The notes under the pieces were generated by a model. The model had not been told where the DNA came from. It made no database searches and saw only the letters and a program-made list of their open reading frames with translations. Positions 43,000-52,024 of a stretch of 64,000 bases of DNA are shown here, one piece after another; position 1 is the stretch's first letter, and every line of letters begins with the position of its first letter. The stretch lies in NCBI GenBank assembly GCA_000720535.1, contig JOAZ01000001.1, forward strand, positions 124,001 through 188,000, in the 5' to 3' direction. A program made the position numbers and the translations under genes. This DNA comes from Streptomyces halstedii (GTDB lineage: Bacteria > Actinomycetota > Actinomycetes > Streptomycetales > Streptomycetaceae).

Positions 43000-44199
43000 T
43001 CACCCGCTGTCCGGCGACAGGGCCGCGGCCTGAAGGAGGCGCGTTTCGGTGACCGTGCGGCGGGCGTTGACGGCCAGGCGCATGGCGAGCGAGCGAACTG
43101 CCCGCAGGCTGCGGCTGGTCGGCACGAACCACTGGTGTTTCAGGCGGGCCATGCGCTGATGGGTCGTGATGAACGGACGGAGGCCCGCTTCCCAGGCCGC
43201 CAGGGCAGCGTCGAGATCATCAGGGTGGGCCCGCAGGGCGCGGCCGAGTTCCGCTCCGCCTCGAAGGGCCGCGGTGGCGCCCATGCCGGAGAACAGGTTC
43301 AGGCACCACGCCGCGTCGCCGGTGAGAAGCACCCGCCCGGTGCTCCACCGTTTCATCTTCACCTGGTGCACGGAGTCGAACAGGTAGTCCGACGTCGTGG
43401 GCAGCGCGTCGAGGACGTGCCGTACGGCCGGGTGGCCCATGTCGTCGAAGACGGCGCGCAGGCGCTCGGCGCGGTCTCCCGTGAACTGGGCGTCGATGTC
43501 CTTGGTGCAGTACGTCAGAAGTGCGGTGGGGGCCCGGTCGGCCAGGCCGAACACCCACACCGCGCGCCCGGTGCGCGCACTGATGAGGCTGTCCTGCGCG
43601 GCGAAGGACGGGGCCTGGACGGGCAGGGGGAACGCGCAGATCATCGCGTTCCATGTGGTCATGAACTCCTCGTGCGGGCCGAAGGCGAGGCGGCGCACGC
43701 TGGAGCGAAGTCCGTCGGCGCCGATGACCAGGTCGAAGGACTCGCGGTACCGCGTGCCGGTGGAGGCGTCCTCCAGCAGTACCCGCGCCGCGCCGGCGCC
43801 TTCGGTGATCTCTGTGGGCGCGGTGGAAAAGCGGACCTCGACAGGATCAACGCCCTGTCCGCTTCCCGCGGTCCTGTCCCACAGGGCGGCCTCGACGTCG
43901 CCGCGGACCATGGCGGTCGGCCGGCCCGGCTGGTCGAGCCAGCCCAGCGCCGGCCTGCGGTGGCCTCGACGGCTCAGCGCCCAGGTGGTCCCGCGCTCGG
44001 GGTTGCGGGTGTGCAGAGTGTCCAGGCCGAGGCGGGCGGCCGCGTTCATGCCCTCGGGCATGAGGTTGATGAAGTACCCGCCGGTGCGGCGCCGGGGCGC
44101 TCGTTCGATGATCACGGGGGTCCAGCCGGCGTCGCGCAGGCCGATGGCCGCGGCCATGCCCGCGATCCCGAGGCCCACGACCAGCGCGCGCTTGTGCAT
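43000..44199 (-). CDS. FAD-dependent monooxygenase
   Basis: Flavoprotein of 399 residues of the p-hydroxybenzoate-hydroxylase fold. FAD motif VVGLGIAGMAAAIGLRDAG, the DG motif LVIGADGLRSSVRRL and the GD motif VLLTGDAAWCLNLFSGMGA, where the usual HP after the GDAA is changed to WC. Closest in feel to tetracycline-type or aromatic hydroxylases acting on soluble substrates. ATG 44199 follows AAGGAAGTGAAC. It is transcribed after the zinc-type oxidoreductase gene, 138 bp downstream, under likely MarR control. Confidence 0.86.
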   Translation of the reverse strand: MHKRALVVGLGIAGMAAAIGLRDAGWTPVIIERAPRRRTGGYFINLMPEGMNAAARLGLDTLHTRNPERGTTWALSRRGHRRPALGWLDQPGRPTAMVRGDVEAALWDRTAGSGQGVDPVEVRFSTAPTEITEGAGAARVLLEDASTGTRYRESFDLVIGADGLRSSVRRLAFGPHEEFMTTWNAMICAFPLPVQAPSFAAQDSLISARTGRAVWVFGLADRAPTALLTYCTKDIDAQFTGDRAERLRAVFDDMGHPAVRHVLDALPTTSDYLFDSVHQVKMKRWSTGRVLLTGDAAWCLNLFSGMGATAALRGGAELGRALRAHPDDLDAALAAWEAGLRPFITTHQRMARLKHQWFVPTSRSLRAVRSLAMRLAVNARRTVTETRLLQAAALSPDSG

Positions 44200-44337
44200 G
44201 TTCACTTCCTTGCTCCAGACTGCCGCCCGCCCCCCGGCGGGGCGGCGGGCAGCCACGAAGACCGGCGATGAGCGGGGTGGGGACGTCCCCCCCCGGGGCC
44301 GGAACGGTGAGGGGCCGGGTGGCCGGGACCCGCGGTG

Positions 44338-45264
44338 CTACGGGACGAAGACGAGGCGCTCGCCGGTCTCCTCGTCCCATGACCGCGCGATGTCGGCAAG
44401 CGGTACGGGGCGGGCCTGGACGTCGAGGGTGCCGTCGGTGACGGCCGCGGCCAGCTCGGGGAACTCCGCGATGAAGTCGGCGGGGGAGACGGAGCCGATG
44501 CCGCTGCCCACGATCCGCAACCGGGCCGCGCGCAGCGCGGCGGACGGGATCGGCGCGGTGGCACCGGCGATCGAGCCGATCTGGATCCAGGTCAGCGGGG
44601 CACCGCGGTCGGCACGGGCCTTGAGCAGGGGGAGCATCGCGTCGGCGGCGGGCGCGCCCCATACGAAGTCGAGGACGACGTCGACGTCGGCCGCCACCGC
44701 GACGTCGTCGAAGGTGACCGCCTGGTCCGCGCCGAGGTCCCGCAGCGTCGTGAGGCGTGTGGCGTCGCGGCCCACCGCGATGACCTGGGAGGCGCCGAAC
44801 CGCTTGGCGATCTGGATCGCCATCCGTCCGGCGCTGCCCGTGGCGCCGAGGATCAGGACGCGCCGGCCTTCGGGGAAGGAGACGCGGCGGCGCAGTGCGA
44901 CCCAGGAGGACATGCCCGGGTTCATCGCGGCGGCGACACGGACCGGGTCCGCGTCCTCGGGCAGGAGCACGCTGCGGCGTACGTCGATGACGGTGCGCTC
45001 GGCGAAGGTGCCGGACGCGGTGTCGTCCAGGACCGCGTAGCGAAGGCGGCCCTGCGGGTCGCGTACGACGCCGTCGACACCGGGGACGAGCGGGAAGGTG
45101 CCGGTGGCGGTGTAGTGCGTGCCGTTCGCCTTGGCCCGGGTCAGGTGGTGCAGTCCCGCCGCGAGGACGTCCACCACTATCTCGTTCTCACCGGCGGCGA
45201 CCGGTTCGGGGTGCTCGCCGTAGGCGGGCGGGGCGTCGTAGGCCGTGATGATCGCAGCATGCAT
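44338..45264 (-). CDS. MDR-family oxidoreductase
   Basis: Reductase of 308 residues. GroES-like N-terminus (AAGLHHLTRAKANG, VPGVDGVV) and Rossmann motif LILGATGSAGRMAIQIAKRF. Zinc ligands are not evident, so a quinone/enone reductase is more likely than an alcohol dehydrogenase. It reads away from a MarR gene with an extended dyad in between; MarR proteins with such neighbours often respond to phenolics or oxidants. Confidence 0.86.
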   Translation of the reverse strand: MHAAIITAYDAPPAYGEHPEPVAAGENEIVVDVLAAGLHHLTRAKANGTHYTATGTFPLVPGVDGVVRDPQGRLRYAVLDDTASGTFAERTVIDVRRSVLLPEDADPVRVAAAMNPGMSSWVALRRRVSFPEGRRVLILGATGSAGRMAIQIAKRFGASQVIAVGRDATRLTTLRDLGADQAVTFDDVAVAADVDVVLDFVWGAPAADAMLPLLKARADRGAPLTWIQIGSIAGATAPIPSAALRAARLRIVGSGIGSVSPADFIAEFPELAAAVTDGTLDVQARPVPLADIARSWDEETGERLVFVP

Positions 45265-45284
45265 GGTGATCTCCCACCGGTTTG

Positions 45285-45327
45285 GTTTGCATTACCAATT
45301 GAATCCAGAGTGATTGGGATTACAAAC
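45285..45327. promoter_or_regulatory. MarR-type operator dyad
   Basis: Two 16-bp half-sites in inverted orientation, 45285-45300 and 45312-45327 (consensus GTTTGnATTnCCAAT), 11 bp apart. They fill the gap between the divergent oxidoreductase and MarR genes and should block both promoters when bound. Confidence 0.65.
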
Positions 45328-45349
45328 AATGTCAAGTAGTGTGGTCTCC

Positions 45350-45805
45350 ATGGCCATCGACGACTCCGAGGACGTCCTGCTGGACGGCCTGGTCCGCAGC
45401 GCGTTCCAGATCATGGGGGTGCTCACCCGCATAGGCGCCGAGCACGATCTGTCCCTCACCCAGCTGCGCGTACTCGGCATCCTGCGTGACCGGCGCCCCC
45501 GCATGAGCGACCTGGCGACCTTCCTGGGACTGGACAAGTCGACTCTGTCCGGCCTCGTCGACCGCGCCGTACGCCGCGGGCTGATGACACGCGCCCCCAA
45601 CCACGACGACAAACGGGCCGTCGACGTCCTCATCACCGACGCCGGCCGTGAACTCACCGAGCGCCTCTACGGGGAGGTCCGGGCGGCCCTGGCACCGGCG
45701 ACGGGCCGCCTCGACGCACAGCAGCGCCGGCATCTCGCCGAGCTGCTCGAACCCGTCCTCACCCCGCCCCTGCCGCTCACACAACGCCCCGCCGCCCCGC
45801 GCTGA
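45350..45805 (+). CDS. MarR-family transcriptional regulator
   Basis: Dimeric winged-helix regulator of 151 residues. The HTH region is LSLTQLRVLGILRDRRPRMS then DLATFLGLDKSTLSGLVDRA, and the wing contains APNHDDKRAVDVLITDAGREL. ATG 45350 was chosen since the usual family start lies here; ATG 45329 would add seven residues. It is divergent from an oxidoreductase-monooxygenase operon that it probably represses. Confidence 0.88.
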   Translation: MAIDDSEDVLLDGLVRSAFQIMGVLTRIGAEHDLSLTQLRVLGILRDRRPRMSDLATFLGLDKSTLSGLVDRAVRRGLMTRAPNHDDKRAVDVLITDAGRELTERLYGEVRAALAPATGRLDAQQRRHLAELLEPVLTPPLPLTQRPAAPR

Positions 45806-45862
45806 GTGGCCTTCAACGCGCTTCGGCGTCGTGCGCGGGACCCTCTACCCGCAGGTGCCCGG

Positions 45863-45918
45863 CATCACCATCACCATCACCATCGCCGTCATCATCACCA
45901 TCACCATCACCATCACCG
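45863..45918 (+). repeat. Hexanucleotide microsatellite (ATCACC)n
   Basis: About nine near-perfect ATCACC units with one interruption (ATCGCCGTCATC). It lies after the MarR gene. One frame would give alternating Ile/Thr residues, another poly-His. Confidence 0.93.
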
Positions 45919-46044
45919 TCGCCCTGTCGGCCTGTCGCCCCCGTGCCGACGCGGCCGACGTGTCGGGGCCGCCGCTGTGGAACTGATCTCCGCTGCGGCG
46001 GTCCCGGGCGGTGACGGCCCTCCGTGGGGCCCGATAATGGCCTC

Positions 46045-46710
46045 ATGTTCAACAGGCGTCTGCGCGTGCTGCTGGCCGAGGACTCCGTCGTCCTCCGTGA
46101 CGGCATGGTCGAGCTCCTCGGCGCCCGGGGATGCGAGGTGGTGGCCACCGCCGGGACGGCGCCCGAGCTGCTCGCCGGGGTGGCCGAACACCGGCCCGAC
46201 GTCGCCGTGGTGGACATCCGGATGCCGCCCACGCACACCGACGAGGGCATTCGCGCCGCCGTCGAGATCCGTGCGAAGACGCCCGAGGTCGGCATCCTGG
46301 TCTTCTCCCAGCACATCGAGACCGCCTGGGCCTCCCGGCTGCTGGCCGGCGGCGCGGCGGGCATCGGGTACCTGCTGAAGGAACGCGTCGCCCGGACCTC
46401 CGAGTTCGTGGCCGCGCTGCACCGGGTCGCCGAAGGGGGCGTGGCGCTCGACCCCGAGGTGGTCACGCTCATGATGCGCGGTGGCCGGCGCAGCCGGGTG
46501 GACACCCTGACGCCGCGCGAGCACGAGGTGCTGGAGCTGATGGCGCAGGGGCATTCCAACCGCTCCGTCGCCGCGCTGCTGGTGGTGTCGGAGCGTGCGG
46601 TGGAGAAGCATGTCGCCGCCGTCTTCACCAAGTTCGGCCTGCGGGCGACACACACCGACAACAGGCGGGTGAAGGCCGTCCTGACCTACCTGGCGGAGAG
46701 CGGCGGCTGA
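46045..46710 (+). CDS. NarL/FixJ-family response regulator
   Basis: Regulator of 221 residues. Receiver: VLLAEDSVVLRDG, phospho-Asp57 in VAVVDIRMPP, and Lys in YLLKERV. C-terminal LuxR-type HTH: LTPREHEVLELMAQGHSNRS then VAALLVVSERAVEKHVAAVF. It converges with a histidine kinase gene of matching class 4 bp away, the likely partner. ATG 46045 gives a standard start; an upstream GTG at 46024 is possible. Confidence 0.9.
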   Translation: MFNRRLRVLLAEDSVVLRDGMVELLGARGCEVVATAGTAPELLAGVAEHRPDVAVVDIRMPPTHTDEGIRAAVEIRAKTPEVGILVFSQHIETAWASRLLAGGAAGIGYLLKERVARTSEFVAALHRVAEGGVALDPEVVTLMMRGGRRSRVDTLTPREHEVLELMAQGHSNRSVAALLVVSERAVEKHVAAVFTKFGLRATHTDNRRVKAVLTYLAESGG

Positions 46711-46714
46711 GGCC

Positions 46715-47941
46715 TCAGCACAGCCGCGTCGGCAGTTCGGCGGTGACGACCGTGGGCCCGCCGGGCGGGCTGTCGACGCGCAGGATCCCGTCCACCGCCG
46801 CGAGCCGCTCGGCCAGACCGGTCAGGCCGGTGCCGGTGCCGAGCGCCGCGTCGCCGCGGCCGTCGTCGCGCACGGTCAGACGGACACGGCCGTCGGCGGC
46901 CCGCGCCGTGAGTTCGGCCGAGCGGGCACCGCTGTGCTTGGCGATGTTGGTGAGGAGTTCGGCGGCGCAGAAGTAGACGGCTCGGGCGACCACCGGGTGC
47001 GGGCGTTCGCGCAGGTCGAGGTGGACGCCGACCGGTACCGGAGAGGTGGCGGCGAGGCCCGTCAGCGCCTCGTCGAGGCCGCCGTCCAGCGCCACCGGGT
47101 GGATTCCCCGGGTGAGCCGCCGCAGTTCGGCGACGGTGTCGTCGGTCTGGGTACGGGCCCGGTCCACCAGGGCGCGCAGCCGTGGGAGGTCCGGGCCGGC
47201 GGTGGGAGAGAGCGCGTCCTCGGCCAGTGAGAGGGTGATGGCCAGGGCCACGAGCCGGGCCTGGGTGCCGTCGTGCAGATCACGCTCCAGACGGCGGAAC
47301 AGGTCGGTGTTGTCCGCGAGCAGGGTGGCGCGGGCGGCCTCCAGATCGCGCACGCGCCGCTGGGTACGGGCCGGGCCCAGCAGCAGCCGTGCGAGGTGCC
47401 GGTTCGCCGCGCTCAGCGACCGGATCGCGACGGGCACCGCGCACAGGAGAAGAAGGCCCAGCGCGGGGGAGGCGGCGTCCAGCCGGACGTCCGGCCGCGG
47501 GCCCGCCTGTATCAGGCGGATCCAGAGCGGAAAGCCGATCAGCCAGCCGCAGCCGAGCGGGAGCGCCACGGCGGCGGCGAACCCGAGCACCCCGAGGGGC
47601 AGGCGCAGCACCAGATAGAACAGCGCCCGCCAGCCGACCGGATCGGTCAGCACGACGCGGCCACGGGCGATCAGGCCCGCCGGGAGGGGCGGCTTCCCCG
47701 GTGCCTCGACGTACTCGCCGAGCAACCGGCCTACCAGCCGCCGGTGCAGCGCGCCCAGACCGCGCGCGCCCAGCAGCCCGGCGACCACGAACGGCAGGCC
47801 GAGCACGGTGAGCGAGAGCAGCGTCCCGGCGTACAGGACGGCGAACGCGTAGACGCCGCCGAGGAGGGCGAGCGGCAGCCCGACGACGGCGAAGGCCCAT
47901 TCGCCGCCCCGGACGGACAGGGGGCGCCGCCGCTCAGTCAT
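46715..47941 (-). CDS. Sensor histidine kinase, HisKA_3 type
   Basis: Membrane kinase of 408 residues. Four hydrophobic segments occupy residues about 14-60 and 105-175, the latter region containing the PspC/sensor-like arrangement of actinobacterial NarX-type kinases. The dimerisation domain has the phospho-His223 in ERDLHDGTQARLVALAI, and the HATPase part has ELLTNIAKHSGA and GTGTGLTGLAERL. It follows the ABC exporter operon on the same strand, and the cognate regulator is convergent. Confidence 0.9.
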   Translation of the reverse strand: MTERRRPLSVRGGEWAFAVVGLPLALLGGVYAFAVLYAGTLLSLTVLGLPFVVAGLLGARGLGALHRRLVGRLLGEYVEAPGKPPLPAGLIARGRVVLTDPVGWRALFYLVLRLPLGVLGFAAAVALPLGCGWLIGFPLWIRLIQAGPRPDVRLDAASPALGLLLLCAVPVAIRSLSAANRHLARLLLGPARTQRRVRDLEAARATLLADNTDLFRRLERDLHDGTQARLVALAITLSLAEDALSPTAGPDLPRLRALVDRARTQTDDTVAELRRLTRGIHPVALDGGLDEALTGLAATSPVPVGVHLDLRERPHPVVARAVYFCAAELLTNIAKHSGARSAELTARAADGRVRLTVRDDGRGDAALGTGTGLTGLAERLAAVDGILRVDSPPGGPTVVTAELPTRLC

Positions 47942-47960
47942 CTCCGGCCCCGGGTGCCCC

Positions 47961-47991
47961 GGCCGGCCGCCGTGCGGCGGGCGGCCGGGCC
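47961..47991 (-). terminator. GC hairpin between ABC permease and kinase genes
   Basis: GGCCGGCCGC (47961-47970) pairs with GCGGCCGGGCC (47981-47991) with one bulged G. It lies downstream of the exporter genes on the minus strand; it could attenuate transcription before the kinase. Confidence 0.35.
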
Positions 47992-48082
47992 GGCGGGCGG
48001 CGCGTCCACCCCGGTCCGAAGTCCCGCCCGGGTGGGCGTCCGCCCGCCGGCCGGGTTCACGGCGACAGGCCCACCGGCGCGC

Positions 48083-49456
48083 TCAGTCACGGCCACCGCC
48101 CACCAGCTCCGCCGCCGGGCCGTGGACCGCCCGCAGGCCCGTGGCCAGGACGGCGGGCACGGTCAGCAGCGCCGCACCCGCCACGACCAACCCGCAGGCG
48201 GCCACCGGGACGGACGGCATCCCCGATCCGGTCACCGCCCTGCTGAACGCCGCCGACGCGGCGCCCGCGACCGCCGCGCCGAGGAGGACACCCACCGCCG
48301 TGGTCAGTACCGCTTCCGTGGTCAGCATGCGCATCAGCTGCGGCCGGGTGGCGCCGACGAGCCGCAACAGCGCGAACTCGCGGCGCCGTTCGGCGGTCAC
48401 GGCCACCAGGGTGTTGAGGGTGGAGACGGCGGCGAAGCAGGCAAGGAGCGCCAACTCGGCCTGGCGCAGCCAGACGTCCGTGGCGGACGTGACGGCGGCC
48501 GCGGTCGGGCTCGCGGCGTGCTCGGCGGTGCTCGTCATGATCAGCATGGTGCCCGACAGCCCCACGAGCAGAGCCACCGGTACCACGGCGGACGAGAGCC
48601 GTCGGGCGTACCCCCGGAGGCCGGCGTCGGCCAGCCATCCCGTACCGGGTGCCAGCGCCCGTACCGGTGCCCCCGACACGGCCGCCAGGAAACGCGCCAG
48701 GAACGGCCCCGTCAGGGCGACGGCGACCAGCAGGACCAGCGAACCGAGCAACGCCGCCTGCCCCGCCTTGTCCGCCTGCTCCGCCGGGCGCGTCGCGGCC
48801 AGTCGCAGCAGCAGGACGCCGCCCACCAGCACGCCGGTACCGGCGAGCAGGCGTGGTGCGCCCGTCCGCCCGTGTTCGGTCGAACTCGCGGTGAGGGCCG
48901 CGGCGGGCGCGATACGGGAGATCCGCCGGGCCGCGACGGCCGAGGCCGCCAGGCCCACGGCGAGCGCGGCGACCAGCGCGACCAGCATCGGCAGAGGTGC
49001 CACCGGCACCCGTACGTCCGGCGCCGTCAACCCCAGTCGCCGCAGCCCGGCGAGGAAGCGGCGGGCCGCGAACACCCCGACGACCCAGCCCGGCACGGCC
49101 ACCAGCACGGTGACCGCGACGACCTGGCCCCGGACCAGCCGCCGTATCTGACGGGGCGTCGCCGCGATCGTACGCAGCAGGGCCAGCTCACGGTGCTGCT
49201 GACGGAGAGCGAATCCCATCGCGTTGACCACGACGAAGAACGCGACCAGGACGGCGATCTCACCGAAGGCGCCGGCGATCACCGTCAGTCCGGGGCCGTC
49301 GACCGGCCCACCGGTGGGCGCGGGCGCGGCCGCGTCGGCGGCGAACAGCGAGCCGAACAGCGTCACGGTGGCGACGGCGAGGAACAGCGCGACCGCCAGA
49401 CCGAGGAAGGCGGCCGGACGCCGGCGCATCTGTCCGAGAGCGAGGACGACGGTCAC
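48083..49456 (-). CDS. FtsX-like ABC transporter permease
   Basis: Permease of 457 residues, two FtsX domains. The first block (about 65-190) has FGEIAVLVAFFVVVNAMGFA and RQQHRELALLRTIAATPRQI; the second (about 330-450) has STLNTLVAVTAERRREFALL then RLVGATRPQL. There is only a short external loop, so it lacks the large periplasmic domain of MacB. Together with the ATPase it should export or extract a hydrophobic substrate. It starts 4 bp inside the ATPase gene end (coupled). Confidence 0.88.
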   Translation of the reverse strand: MTVVLALGQMRRRPAAFLGLAVALFLAVATVTLFGSLFAADAAAPAPTGGPVDGPGLTVIAGAFGEIAVLVAFFVVVNAMGFALRQQHRELALLRTIAATPRQIRRLVRGQVVAVTVLVAVPGWVVGVFAARRFLAGLRRLGLTAPDVRVPVAPLPMLVALVAALAVGLAASAVAARRISRIAPAAALTASSTEHGRTGAPRLLAGTGVLVGGVLLLRLAATRPAEQADKAGQAALLGSLVLLVAVALTGPFLARFLAAVSGAPVRALAPGTGWLADAGLRGYARRLSSAVVPVALLVGLSGTMLIMTSTAEHAASPTAAAVTSATDVWLRQAELALLACFAAVSTLNTLVAVTAERRREFALLRLVGATRPQLMRMLTTEAVLTTAVGVLLGAAVAGAASAAFSRAVTGSGMPSVPVAACGLVVAGAALLTVPAVLATGLRAVHGPAAELVGGGRD

Positions 49457-50211
49457 AGGCGCTCACCCAGCCGGCTCAGACGCTCGCCGACCTGGGCGGC
49501 GGTGGGCCGGTCCAGCTCGTCCACCACCAGCCCGTCGGCGAGCAGCAGCACCCGGTCCGCGTACCCGGCGGCGACCGGGTCGTGGGTCACCATCACGCAG
49601 GTCCGGCCCTCCTCGTCCACACCGGCGCGCAGAAGGGCGAGGATCTCGTGGCCGGTGGCCCGGTCGAGCGCGCCCGTCGGCTCGTCGGCGAAGAACACCT
49701 GAGGGCGGGAGACCAGCGCACGGGCGATCGCCACCCGCTGCTGCTGCCCGCCGGACAGCTGTCCGGGCCGGTGCCGCTCACGGCCCGTCAGTCCGACCCG
49801 GGCGAGCGCGTCCGCCACCCGGCTCCGGTCAGGCCGCTTCCCGGCCAGCCGGCCGGGGAGCTCGACGTTCTGCGCGACCGTCATCGCCGGCATCAGGTTG
49901 AACGCCTGGAACACGAATCCGACCCGGCTGCGCCGCAGTTCGGCGAGCCGCCGCTCGGGCAGCCGGGACACCTCGGTGCCGCCCCACCGGACGGAGCCCC
50001 GCGTGGGCCGGTCCATCCCCGCGAGACAGTGCAGCAGGGTGGTCTTGCCGGAGCCCGAGGGCCCCATCACCGCCGTGAACGTCCCGGGCGCGAGGGCCAC
50101 CGACACCCCGCGCAACGCGTGTACGGCCGCGGTGCCGCGCCCGTACTCACGGTGCAGGTCCTCCGCCCGGACGGCGGTTCGCGTTCCGATGTCCCTCGTC
50201 GTCTCAGCCAT
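49453..50211 (-). CDS. ABC transporter ATP-binding protein
   Basis: ATPase of 252 residues partnering the FtsX-type permease. Walker A GPSGSGKTT, Q-loop FQAFNLMP, signature LSGGQQQRVAIARAL, Walker B VFFADEPTG and THDP. ATG 50211 begins MAETTRD; a GTG 21 bp upstream is possible. First gene of the operon ATPase, permease, then possibly histidine kinase. Confidence 0.92.
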   Translation of the reverse strand: MAETTRDIGTRTAVRAEDLHREYGRGTAAVHALRGVSVALAPGTFTAVMGPSGSGKTTLLHCLAGMDRPTRGSVRWGGTEVSRLPERRLAELRRSRVGFVFQAFNLMPAMTVAQNVELPGRLAGKRPDRSRVADALARVGLTGRERHRPGQLSGGQQQRVAIARALVSRPQVFFADEPTGALDRATGHEILALLRAGVDEEGRTCVMVTHDPVAAGYADRVLLLADGLVVDELDRPTAAQVGERLSRLGERL

Positions 50212-50305
50212 GCCCACATCCTCGGCGGGCACGGCGCGGCGATCGATCGTGGCACCCCCCGATTCGGGGGTTCGGGAAACCGAACCCCGCGTGACGTCGG
50301 GTCCG

Positions 50306-50339
50306 GGCCGGGCTTCCGTGGTCCGCCGGAAGCCCGGCC
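50306..50339 (-). terminator. Terminator after the MFS gene
   Basis: Perfect 13-bp stem (arms 50306-50318 and 50327-50339, 8-nt loop), 15 bp after the MFS stop on the minus strand and before the ABC operon. Confidence 0.8.
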
Positions 50340-50353
50340 GGCCGGAACGGTGG

Positions 50354-52024
50354 CTACCTCGCTGTGGGTTCGGGAGCGCCGTACCGCTCGGTGGCCGGGG
50401 GAGAGGTGGCGGAGGTCCCGGGGAACGCGGAGGATCCGGCCGGGGACGGGGCGGGGGAGGAGCGGGCGGGCCGTACCCCGATCATGCCGACGGCGGTCAG
50501 GACCGCGGCCGCGCCGGCCGCTGTGCCGCAGACGAGGAAGGCGTTGCTGAAGCCGCTGCCCAGTGCTTCGAGAGCGAGGTCGTGCGCCGCCGACCCCGGG
50601 GCGCCGGGCGGCAGGCTGTTCACGGCGATGGGTCCTCCCTCCGCCGCGATCCCCCGGGCGGCTCGCAGGTGCTCCGCCGGCAGATCCGCCCCCTCCAGAC
50701 GGGAGGTGAACGCCGTTCCGGCCTTGCTCAGGGCGATCGCGCCGACGACGACCGGGCCGAGCGCGAAGCCGAGATCGCGGAGCATGTTGGTCGTGGCGCT
50801 CGCCATGCCGGCCAGTTGCGGGGGAACGCTGTCCAGCGCCACGGCCGTCACCGAGCTGACGCACAGGGCGAACCCGATACCGATCAGCAGATGCGGTACG
50901 ACGAACGCGGTCAGGCCGGTGTCCGTGATGTCGAGCCGGGAGGCCAGCAGGCAGCCGACGGTCATCAGGAGGAAGCCCGAGGCCAGCAGCCAGGCCGGGG
51001 CCACCCGGTGCAGCAGCCGGGAGACCACCGGGATGAGGACGAAGGCGGGCCCTTGCAGCAGCAGGAACGGGACGGCGACGCGCAGCGGGTCCTGGTGCTG
51101 GATCGGTCCGAGCCACATGCTCGTCGCGAAGCAGGCGCCGAGGAAGGCGAGCATGCCGATCACCGCGACGACGGACGACACCGTGAAGGCCCGGTTCCTG
51201 AACAGGCTCAGGTCGAAGATCGGGGACTTGGCGCCCACTTCGACCAGGACGAAACCGGCGAGGAAGGTGATGCCGATGGTGCCGGACAGGATCACGGGGA
51301 GCGTCGTCCACCCGGTCTCGGGCCCCTCGACGGCGGCGTACAGCACCAGGACGAGGCCGATGGCGAAGGTGATCTGGCCGGGTACGTCGAGTTCACGCTT
51401 CTCGGGCGATCTGGACTCCGAGGTCAGCCGGAGCGTGAACAGCACGCTCAGCGTGGCGAGCCCGACGAGCACGAGGAAGGAGCCGCGCCAGGAGCCGTAC
51501 GTGGCGAACACCCCGCCGAGAAGGGGCGAGAGGGCCGCGCCGGCGGACAGGAACCCGCTCCACAGGGCGACGGCCTGGGCCCGTTCCCGGGCGTTGCGGG
51601 TGACCGAGGCGAGCATGGTGAGCGAACCGGGGAAGAGGGCGCCGGCGCCGAGGCCGTTGAGCGCCGCACCGATCCAGAGGACCTGCACGGTGGGCGCGAC
51701 CGCGGCCACCGTGCTGCCGGCGGCGACGAAGGCCGCGCCCGCGGTGATCAGCTTCTTGCGGCCGAACCGGTCGCCGAGCACACCGAAGGTGAATTCGAAG
51801 CAGACCACGGCGATCATGAAGGCGGCGGTGATCCAGGTCAGTTGTGAGCCGTGGGTGTTCAGGTCCTCCTGGAAGAGTCCGTTGAGCGATGCCGGCAGTG
51901 CGTTGGCGACCTGCGCCACGAACACCGCGCAACTGGTCGCAGCCAGCGTCCCCGCGTAGCCCGGCTTCCGGGCCGCCCCCGCGGTGGGGCCGTGGGACGC
52001 CGCTGTCCCGTTGTTGAGCGTCAT
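50354..52024 (-). CDS. MFS transporter, DHA2 (14-TM) drug-export type
   Basis: Proton-coupled exporter of 556 residues with about fourteen helices. Motif A appears as GVLGDRFGRKKLI, motif C as GFLSAGAALSPLLGGVFA. A long external loop (about 430-480) and a Ser/Pro-rich C-terminal tail follow. Such proteins export antibiotics, dyes or aromatic compounds; the neighbouring aromatic pathway gives no proof of substrate. A shared 11-bp element upstream links it to the TetR gene at 57851. Confidence 0.9.
   Translation of the reverse strand: MTLNNGTAASHGPTAGAARKPGYAGTLAATSCAVFVAQVANALPASLNGLFQEDLNTHGSQLTWITAAFMIAVVCFEFTFGVLGDRFGRKKLITAGAAFVAAGSTVAAVAPTVQVLWIGAALNGLGAGALFPGSLTMLASVTRNARERAQAVALWSGFLSAGAALSPLLGGVFATYGSWRGSFLVLVGLATLSVLFTLRLTSESRSPEKRELDVPGQITFAIGLVLVLYAAVEGPETGWTTLPVILSGTIGITFLAGFVLVEVGAKSPIFDLSLFRNRAFTVSSVVAVIGMLAFLGACFATSMWLGPIQHQDPLRVAVPFLLLQGPAFVLIPVVSRLLHRVAPAWLLASGFLLMTVGCLLASRLDITDTGLTAFVVPHLLIGIGFALCVSSVTAVALDSVPPQLAGMASATTNMLRDLGFALGPVVVGAIALSKAGTAFTSRLEGADLPAEHLRAARGIAAEGGPIAVNSLPPGAPGSAAHDLALEALGSGFSNAFLVCGTAAGAAAVLTAVGMIGVRPARSSPAPSPAGSSAFPGTSATSPPATERYGAPEPTAR

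Noticed and set aside
45806-46378. Open frame with a poly-histidine run
   Set aside because: Product of the ATCACC microsatellite running into the response-regulator gene in another frame; no ribosome site.
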